Assembly (NCBI GenBank): GCA_036346355.1
Contig: CM070575.1
Coordinates: forward strand, 60,517,915 to 60,581,914
Origin: Rhipidocladum racemiflorum
Lineage: Eukaryota > Streptophyta > Magnoliopsida > Poales > Poaceae
DNA length: 64,000 nt
Reading direction: 5' to 3'
In this document: one piece after another, positions 56,111-64,000 of the stretch
Layout of the letters: the number at the start of each line of letters is the position of its first letter
How positions within the stretch are numbered: the stretch's first letter is position 1
Program-made: the position numbers and the translations under genes
Notes under the pieces: model-generated
What the model saw: the letters and a program-made list of their open reading frames with translations, nothing else
Database searches by the model: none
What the model was told of the DNA's origin: nothing

Positions 56111-57786
56111 TCACTCGTCGTCGCCCTCGTCGTCAGACGCTGAGTACTCGCTGCCGGGGTCATCTCCAGCGGCTGGCGGAGCAGAGGAGGTGATGCCGAA
56201 GAGCTGATCTGCAGAAGTGGCATCGCTACTCTCCTCGGAAGACCCGGAGGAGTCGCTGGGAGAGACTGCCTCGCCATTGTGGCGGCGGATGCTGCGAATG
56301 TCTTGACCATTCTTCTTTATCTGCCTGCTCATCACCTTCTGCCTGGTGGAGATGTCACGGCACAGACAGAAGACATGCTTCAACATCCTCTGGAGCACGC
56401 TACTCGGAATCTCAGTTTGCTCAGAAGGGATGCCCGAAGGCACAGAAGGAGCCGGAGCAGACGTAGAACTCAAGGCGTGACCGCGTCGAGTCCTAGGAGT
56501 AGCAGACCGAGGCGGCGAGGAGCAGTGGAGCGGTCGGAGGACGAACCTTGTAAGAAAGGTGCTCCTCGTGCTGACAAACTTCGCACCACCGACGAAGTGA
56601 TCAAAGCCATCACAAAAGGAGCGTAGGCTGCGGTAGCCATGTTGCTCACAAGATTACATCTCATTGTCTCCCAAATGAAGTCGACAATGTCAAAAGGATG
56701 AGTGCGCTCAACGAGGTAGTAAAGCAAGTTCCTTCCATATGAACTGATGGTAGAAGCATCTCCCTCCTTGGGCCAAAGAGTGACCCTCAGCATCCTGTTG
56801 AGGACAGCAGGTACATCCTTCAGACCCTTGATGGTCCCCATTGTGAAACTCCTGGAAGTGTCATACAAGGACTCAATCTGCTCAGGAGTCAGAACCTTCT
56901 TCTCATGAAGCTTCCAACTGTCATTGTACCGAAGGCTGAGGACTCTAGCAAATCTCTTCTTGTTGGCCTTGTACCACACCCTATCTGTCATCCACCAAAT
57001 GGCATCCTCAGTCTTGTCAAAGTAGAGGGTGGCAAAGAACTGCATAACTGTCTCATTGTTCTAATCACACTTGAAGGACATGATGTCCTTGACCTCATGC
57101 AGCTCACAGATCTCAAGAATCTGAGCGAAAACTGGATGCTCAGCAGCTGCCATGTACTCCCAGTCGATGGTCTTCATCCTGACCACTGGGTGCTCAAGAG
57201 GGTAGAGGACCGTCTCATAGAAGTCTGACTGAAACCGGTTCCAGAACCGGCGGTCCACATACTCATCCTGATGGAAGTTGAGCGGATCTTTCTTTCTATG
57301 CTCAACTATAGCCTTGCCCTTGCCAGAACCCGTCCTGTAGTCAATCACTCTCATGGGGTTAACTGACATGGGGTACCTCCACACAGGCTTGGCTTTGGCC
57401 AAGGGGCCAATGAAATGACCTGAAGCATGGAATTCCCTTCTCTTCTGATCCATCGGCCTAGCATGAGTATCTGCAGGGTGCTCATCTGGATCAGGCTGAG
57501 GTAGAGGAGGGGACTGAGCCTGTGGCTGCGGCTGCGGCTGCGGAGACGGCTGAGCTTGAGGCTGGGAGGAAGATTGGACATGAGGCTGCGGACCAGATGA
57601 CGTCCCAATCCTCAGCGCACCCCTTCCCCTGGAGGTGGGCTGCTTTGCCACGGCGAGTCGCGGCCTCTTGGGCGCCGGACGAGCAGACGGAGAACTGGAG
57701 GGACTGTCCGGAGACGGAGAGTCCCTAGGAAGATCACCACCACCACCAGCTGAAGACCCCTGAGTAGGATCCATCTGACCAGACAA
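56111..57786 (-). pseudogene. Sirevirus envelope-like gene
   Basis: Located after pol as in SIRE1-type elements. Start ATG at 57786. The N-terminal 110 residues are Ser/Pro rich, then Gln/Pro rich (QPQAQPSPQPQPQPQ). A globular block follows (about residues 130-420: FYETVLYPLEHPVVRMKTID, MQFFATLYFDKTEDAIWWM, LHEKKVLTPEQIESLYDTS), and the tail is acidic and Ser rich with a coiled-coil-like stretch. An in-frame TAG at 57061 and a frameshift near 56470 break it. No convincing signal peptide or membrane span was seen, so a true envelope role is unproven. It resembles the putative plant transposon protein domain family. Confidence 0.7.
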
Positions 57787-58839
57787 AGCGAGGGAAAAAT
57801 ATTAGCCGCGAGACGACTTGAATTTTTGCGGTGAAAGAATTCTGGCCGAGACCCCTAACCCGGAGAGTCCTGATACTCCGGATTAACCCGGAGACTCCGG
57901 ACATATTGTCCGGATACTCCGGACCAACCCGGAGACTCCGGACCAATAGTCCGGATACTCCGGATGCGCCAGGACGAGCGCACGGGCGGCCCAAATTTTG
58001 GGGAATTCAATCCGCAAAACGACAAGAAAAGAATCTAGATTGCCACAAGAATAGGAATGAAGTCTAGGGCACAATCTAGCAAAGAAGTTCGCGGGATTAG
58101 GGCACGAAAAGGAACTCACCTCAACAAGATTTGAGAAGCGACGAACGCGGGTGAGTTAGGATGAACGAGTCTCCGATCTTGAGGGCAACGACAAGACAAT
58201 CGGCACCCTAAGAGAGTTGAAGCACACGGAGAGACCCTAAGAGCCGCGAGATTTGAACCAAAACCCGAAAAGAAAAGGTTAGGGAAACAAGATCCTTACC
58301 AAGATCTCCAAACCGAGGGAGAGGAAGAGTTCACAAGCCCTTGGAGAAGGAGAGGAGGGAAGGAGTATGCCCTAGCCTCGAGAGGATCAAGGGAGAGGGA
58401 GAGGCGCACGGTGGGAATAGGAATAGAAAAGAAACCGCGCGGGATTGGGGACTTAAACCGTCCACCCCAACCCGGAGACTCCGGACTTCAATCCGGATAC
58501 TCCGGTCCAACCCGGAGAGTCCGGACCAATTGTCCGGATACTCCGGATGATCCGGAGAGTCCGGATAAAGAACCGGATACTCCGGGTTCCCCAGCTCGGT
58601 TAGGAATGAAAGGATTGGCACGACGATCCAGGGAATTTGGCGAAGCGAGAGGGAGAAAGAGACCCTAAGATGTCAACTTGATATGTGACCAGTGAACAAT
58701 GAAATCAAACAAGCTATGGTCACATACCAATGACAAGATCGAAGGATCAAAAGCCAAAAACACAGGATAAATTCAAAGAAAAAGATGAATAAGATTTTGA
58801 AATCCATTTTTCATTCACCAAACAATATGTGAGCACTTA
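57787..58839 (-). other. Spacer between pol and the envelope-like gene
   Basis: About 1 kb without a gene. CCGGA palindrome clusters at 57855-57965 and 58468-58590 (CCCGGAGACTCCGG, TCCGGATACTCCGG). Small frames here are repeat artefacts. Confidence 0.7.
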
Positions 58840-61383
58840 TCAAGCCACGTTACGAGAATCTAGAATATTTAGACCACTTCTCAATTCACAGAATCTTTTC
58901 TCGTCAAGGGGCTTGGTAAAAATATCGGCTAATTGATCATTTGTACTCACATGTTGGATATCAATTTCGCCTTTGGTTGCGTGATCTCTTAGGAAATGAT
59001 GGCGAATATCTATGTGTTTTGTACGGGAGTGTTGGACGGGATTGTTGGCAATTTTTATGGCACTTTCATTGTCACACAATAGTGGAACACTTTTGTAGGT
59101 TAGGCCATAATCACTCAAGGTTTGTCTCATCCAAAGTAGTTGGGCACAACAACTCCCTGCAGCTATGTATTCGGCTTCGGTAGTGGATAAGGCTACGGAT
59201 TTTTGTTTCTTGGAAGACCACGAGACTAGAGACCTACCCAAGAATTGGCAAGTCCCTGAAGTACTCTTCCTATCCACTTTACAGCCGGCATAATCCGCAT
59301 CGGAATAGCCAACCAATTCAAAGGAAGATCCTTTCGGATACCAAAGTCCAAAATGAGGAGTGTGCACTAAATATCTCAAAATTCTCTTAACGGCCACCAT
59401 GTGGCACTCTTTTGGAGCGGCTTGAAAACGTGCACACATACAAACGCTAAGCATGATATCGGGCCTAGATGCACAAAGATAAAGGAGAGAACCGATCATC
59501 GAGCGATATACTTTTTGGATGACCGGTTTACCTTCTTTGTCGATGTCTAGATGCCCATTGGCTTGCATAGGCGTCTTTATTGGCTTGGCGTCCTCCATTC
59601 CAAATTTCTTAAGCATGTCCTTGATGTACTTGGTTTGACAGATGAAGGTTCCTTCCTTGAGTTGTTTGACTTGAAAGCCGAGGAAGAACTTCATTTCTCC
59701 CATCATGGACATCTCGAATCTTTTAGTCATAATCTTGCTAAACTCTTTACACAAATGCTCATTAGTAGATCCAAATATGATGTCATCGACATATATTTGG
59801 CATACAAATAAATCATTATCAATATGTTTAGTAAAGAGAGTAGGGTCGGCCTTTCCGACTGCAAAACCTTGTCCTAGAAGGAAATCTCGTAAACACTCGA
59901 ACCAAGCCCTTGGTGCTTGCTTAAGTCCATAGAGGGCTTTGTGTAAGTAGTAGACGTGGTCCGGGTGTCTTGGATCTTCAAAGCCGGGTGGCTGCTCGAC
60001 GTAGACCATCTCGGAGAGTGGTCCATTTAAGAAGGCGCTCTTCACGTCCATTTGATATAGCTTGAAATCATGGTGAGTAGCAAAGGCAAGTAATATTCTA
60101 ATAGATTCAAGCCTAGCTACTGGAGCATAAGTTTCACCGAAATCCAAACCTTCGATTTGAGTGTACCCTTGAGCAACCAATCGAGCTTTGTTCCTTGTCA
60201 CGATTCCATTCTCATCTTGCTTGTTCCGAAAGACCCATTTTGTGCCGATCACGTTTTGATTTGGTCTTTGGACAAGCTCCCAAACTTGATTTCTCTTGAA
60301 ATTGTTGAGCTCCTCTTGCATGGCCATCACCCAATCTGGATCTTCAAGTGCTTCATCTACCTTAAGAGGTTCAAGAGAGGAAACAAACGAGTAAAATTCA
60401 CAAAAGTTTGCAACTCGAGATCGAGTAGATACTCCCTTGTTGATGTCTCCAAGAATGTTGTCGACTGGATGATCCCTTTGAATGCTTTGATGAACTCTTG
60501 GGTGAGGAACAGTTGAATCTGGAGCTTGAATGGGTTCTTCATCTTGGGATGCGTTGGAACCATCGTGAGCTTGAATGGACGAGGAGGGAATATCACCTGA
60601 GCCTGACTCATCCGGAGACTCCGGTATTTGACCCGGAGACTCCGGACCAATCCGGACACTCCGGGTTTCAGGCCGGAGACTCCGGGTTGAGGTGCTCGGG
60701 TGAGATTCCAGATTTTGAGGTCTTACCTCCCCAATTGCCATTTTCTTGATAGCTTCACAAGGAGGTTCTTCCCTGTCAATCACAACACGATCAACTTGTT
60801 CTACTTGAGAACCGTTAGCCTCATCAAAAGTTACGTCACGCGAGATTTCAACGACACCGGTGGTATTGTTGAAAACTCGGTACGCATAAGCATTAGTTCC
60901 ATAACCAAGTAAGAAACCTTCATCTACTTTAGGAGCAAATTTAGAAGACTTAGCTCTTTTGTTGAGGATGTAGCATTTACTCCCAAAGACTCTAAAATAG
61001 GATACATTTGGTTTCTTCCCGGTGAGCAATTCGTACGCCGTTTTCTTCAAGATCTTGTGAAGGTAGAGGTGGTTGGAGCTGTGGCATGCGGTATTGATGG
61101 CTTCCGCCCAAGAACTATCGGAAACCTTGTACTCATCAAGCATTGTCCGCGCCATCTCGATGAGGGTTCGATTTTTCCTCTCGGCCACCCCATTTTGTTG
61201 AGGAGAATAGGGAGCCGAGAATTCGTGCTTGATTCCTTCCTCATCAAGAAACTCCTCCACACCAATGTTCTTGAACTCGGTGCCGTTGTCGCTTCGAATT
61301 CTTTTGATCTTCACTTCAAACTCATTTTGAGCTCTTCTCATGAATTTCTTTAACGTTACTTGGACTTCTCCCTTGTCATGCAA
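58840..61383 (-). pseudogene. Sirevirus integrase (C part) - reverse transcriptase - RNase H
   Basis: A single frame of 847 codons. The integrase core has D32 (IRSDNGTEF) and E68 (NGVAERKNRT), 35 residues apart. The linker (about residues 225-265, near 60600-60700) contains translated CCGGA palindromes. Reverse transcriptase includes KARLVAQGYTQIEGLDFGET, DVKSAFLNGPL, LYGLKQAPRAW and catalytic YVDD near 59785. RNase H includes GYSDADYAGCKVDRKSTSG and TEAEYIAA. It would make and integrate element cDNA. The first integrase Asp lies in another frame at about 61480, so a frameshift near 61380-61420 disrupts the polyprotein. Confidence 0.9.
60600..60695 (-). repeat. CCGGA palindrome cluster inside pol
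   Basis: TCCGGAGACTCCGG and variants, the same units as in the LTR and spacers, here in the reading frame as a Ser/Pro/Arg-rich linker (RSLRPETRSVRIGPESPGQ). The frame stays open through the repeats. Confidence 0.85.
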
Positions 61384-62069
61384 GAAAAATACCCAAGTGA
61401 ATCAAGAAAAGTCATCAACAATAACCAAACCATACTTACTTCCCCGATGCTTATGTAAGCTACGGGACCAAATAAATCCATGTGAAGCATTTCCAACGGT
61501 CTTGTGGTCGTCATCACATTCTTGGCGGGATGGGAGGCACCAACTTGCTTGCCCGCTTGACAAGCGCTACACACCCTATCTTTCTCAAATACAACATTAG
61601 TTAGTCCAAGGATGTGGTTGCCTTTAATGAGTTTGTGAAGGTTCCTCATACCTACATGGGCTAGTCGGCGATGCCATAGCCAACCCATGCTAGATTTAGC
61701 CATTAAGCACGTTTCAAGATTAAGTCTATCCGTATTGAAGTCTACGAGATAGAGCTTACCCTTCAAACGTCCTTAAAAGGCTATTGAACCGTCAAGCCTC
61801 TTAATGACTTCCACACCCTTTTCATTAAACAAGCAATTGTAACCCGCTTCACATAATTGTGCAACGGATAACAAATTGTAGCTTAATGACTCGACAAGCA
61901 AAACATTATTTAATTGAAAATTGTCTGAGATAGAAATTTTACCCAACCCAATTACTTCTCCTTTTCCATTGTCTCCAAAGACAATACTTTCGCTATTTGA
62001 TCCATTTTCATCCAAGTGTGCGAACATTGCCTTTTCTCCGGTCATATGATGCGTGCAACCGCTATCCAA
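61356..62069 (-). pseudogene. Sirevirus protease and GAG-pre-integrase
   Basis: The protease has the catalytic DSG in MDSGCTHHMTGEKAMF and the LLSVAQLCEAGYNC end. An in-frame TAA at about 61770 interrupts it. The zinc-binding segment follows (WLWHRRLAHVGMRNLHKL; CSACQAGKQVGASH), then the first integrase catalytic Asp (LHMDLFGPV). The frame then drifts (MTFLDSLGYFSC) because of a frameshift near 61400. Confidence 0.85.
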
Positions 62070-62113
62070 AATCCAACTTGTTCCACCGGAGATATAGGCC
62101 TACAAAAACATAT

Positions 62114-64000
62114 TTAGTTTTTGCTCTTTGGTACCCAAACTTGGTTAGGTCCACGCACATTAGCAACTAGAGATTTTGGGACCCAAATGGAGCGACCAAT
62201 AGGAGCATTCTTTGGCTTACGCCCAATATGACATGCAACTACACGACCAAGGTTAGTTTTCTTAAGTACATATGAAGCAAAGAACTCGGAGTGAGCCTTG
62301 TGCTTGGATGTTCCTTCGCCTTTTACAAAATGAATCGGCTTGCTTAAAGGAGCAACCACGATGTTGCTCTTTTTGCCCTTAGGCGGAACATACCCAAGCC
62401 CATGCTTCTTAGGATTACCTTGGCCCTTACCGAGATACTCCTCTAAACCTTTGCTAGCCTTGTAGGACTTTTGAAGTCCATCTTCAAGCATCACCTTAAG
62501 CTTCTCATTCTCATGAGCCAAGACTTTCAAAGTCTCACGGTTAGTAGCACAAGTAGCAACATCAATATTATAACATCTAGCACATCCGTTGCTACTTGAA
62601 GGTATTGAAACATTGGAGTTGTTAATTGAGGAGGAATAATTATTCGAGAGATCAACAAGCTTCACTTCAAGAGATTTGCAAGCATCCATTGCTTGAGCAA
62701 GTTGCTCTACGAGTGAAGCATTGGTGATCTCAAGACTAACTATTTCATTCTTAGTCAAATTTGAGTTTTTGACTAAGTCCTCATTTTCTTTCTTTTGAAG
62801 CTAGGCTCTTCTCTAGCTCAAGATTCTTTTCCTTTTCAAATATAAGGAGATCCTCTTGAGCTTCAAGAGTAGCCTCCTTTTGTTCTACCACTTCCTCCAA
62901 TTTTTCAATGTCTTTAAGTAGCAAGTCTAGTTTTTCAATATCAAAGTCATTCATAGACTTAAATGCTACTTCATCGTTATCACTATCATAATCATCTAAG
63001 CCATAATCAACAATAGAGGGAATGGGGCTCTTAGATGATACCTTGTGCCCCTTTGCCATGAGGCAAATTGGAGCATCTCCTTCGCCGTCGCTTAGGTTGT
63101 CAAAGAGACCCTTTGACTTTGTCGGTGGTGTAGCAATGGCGATGGTGGCAAGTCCTCCTTCATTGTCGGAGTCGGATTCGGACTCGGACTCGGAGTCAGA
63201 GTCGGAGTTCCACTCCTTGCCGATGTATGCATGACCCTTGCCCTTGTACCTCTTGCTCTTGTCCTTGTCCTTCTTCTTGAACTTGTCCTTCTTGTAGGGC
63301 TTGTCTTCCTTCTTTTCTTTGTGAGGGCACTCGGCAATGAAATGACCGGGTTCCCCACACTCATAGCACTTTCTTGAAGAGTGCCGCCCTCTTGATTTGT
63401 TGCCATAGCCCTTGGAGTGACTTCCCGGCTTGTAGCCTTTCTTTTTCAAGAATTTGTTGAATCTTCTTACGAGCAAGGCCATGTCTTCATTTGTCAAGGG
63501 GCCACTTGATTCTTCTTCATCGCTTGAGCTCTCTTCGGCTTCTTGTGCCACCTTGACGGCCTTCAAGGCGATGCCCTTCTTCTTCTTGGGACTTGAGCTC
63601 TTCCACCACTTCCGCTTCCTTAACCATCATCTCATCCGTCATCAACCGGCCAATCACGTCATGAGGAGTGAGAGTGTCGAAGTTTGGCCGGTCGCGGATG
63701 AGTTGCACAAGGTTGCGGTTGGTGGGGGTGATCACTCGAAGGATGATCTTGACAATTGCTTTGTCGGTGAGCTCGGTGCTTCCAAGTCCTTTAGCTTGAT
63801 TTACTAGAACCATCAAGCGATCAAACATCTTGGTGTAACACTCTCCTTCTTCCAAAGTGAATTGGCTTAGTTCTCCAATGATAAGCTCGATCTTGGATTC
63901 ACGAACACTTGACACACCTTCATGAGATACCATCAATCTTTCCCATATGTCCTTGGCATTGTCAAGGCCATCGACCCGGTTGAACTCGGAGTCGCTCAAA
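62114..64000 (-). pseudogene. Sirevirus gag, cut by window edge
   Basis: The first part in the window (63999-63517) is UBN2 gag (DNAKDIWERLMVSHEG, KIELIIGELSQFTLEEGECY). After a frameshift near 63560 come LRRFNKFLKKKGYKP-type sequence and a CCHC knuckle (CYECGEPGHFIAECPHK) at about 63320-63375, then a Lys-rich and a Ser/Asp/Glu-repeat tract. A second frameshift near 62780 leads to a coiled-coil and a basic C-terminus ending WVPKS (62758-62114). The N-terminus is outside the window. Confidence 0.85.

Larger units (their letters stand above)
54326..64000 (-). mobile_element. Sirevirus (Ty1/copia) with envelope-like gene, continues beyond window
   Basis: Read right to left: gag (64000-62114), protease, integrase, reverse transcriptase/RNase H (to 58840), envelope-like gene (57786-56111), several polypurine-type tracts, and the 3' LTR (55710-54326). 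The extra gene after pol, the CTCCCCCTTT tracts and the LTR start TGAAAGTGCATCTAGGCCCC are hallmarks of the Sirevirus genus. The 5' LTR and target duplication lie outside. Several frame breaks show it cannot move by itself. Confidence 0.92.

Overview
The window is nuclear DNA from a grass (Poaceae, probably panicoid). This rests on the plant GT-AG gene structure, grass-type Ty1/copia, Tat-type Ty3/gypsy, sirevirus, CACTA, hAT, Stowaway and L1-like elements, and an SBT3-like subtilase. It is almost entirely transposable elements nested in one another. The only host gene that looks intact is one subtilisin-like protease gene on the minus strand.

Layout. 1-1626: gag end of a sirevirus-like copia element (minus), with its tRNA-Met-type primer site at 1614-1626 and possible LTR sequence to about 2060. 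2063-2193: a small foldback element split by the next insertion. 2194-37761: one dead plant L1-type LINE (plus), framed by a 15-base target duplication (2179-2193 and 37762-37776). It is stretched to 35.6 kb by six insertions, all in its ORF1 half: a MITE (2713-3104), a 6.3 kb non-coding LTR-type element (3925-10225, TSD CCAAC), a hAT element with captured gene fragments (10958-15511, 8-base TSD), a copia element (15633-22102, TSD GCAAT), a three-LTR Tat-like element (22132-28047, TSD ATTAC) and a young copia element (28481-33591, TSD ATTAC). ORF2 of the LINE (endonuclease, reverse transcriptase, zf-RVT) follows at 34071-37603 and carries several stops and frameshifts.

37815-51528: a tandem duplication of a subtilase gene. 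The distal copy (38118-42555) is a pseudogene with the 5' exons missing, a frameshift, a stop codon and a Helitron-like insertion. The proximal copy (43389-51528) gives nine exons with consistent GT-AG sites and phases, encoding 762 residues with a complete Asp/His/Asn/Ser set. Its introns hold Stowaway, hAT-type and CACTA-type pieces and a perfect 22-base hairpin.

52056-54325: 5' part of a CACTA (En/Spm) element with a palindrome array and a degraded transposase-associated domain. A 470-base hAT MITE interrupts it, and a sirevirus at 54326-64000 (minus, continuing past the window) cuts it off. The sirevirus shows a 3' LTR, repeated polypurine tracts, a broken envelope-like gene, pol and gag. 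CCGGA palindromes recur in its LTR, its untranslated regions and inside pol.

No rRNA, tRNA, CRISPR or bacterial-type feature was seen. The most informative results are the LINE reconstruction through TSDs, the three-LTR element, the gene-fragment cargo in the hAT element, the subtilase duplication, and the sirevirus palindromes inside coding sequence.
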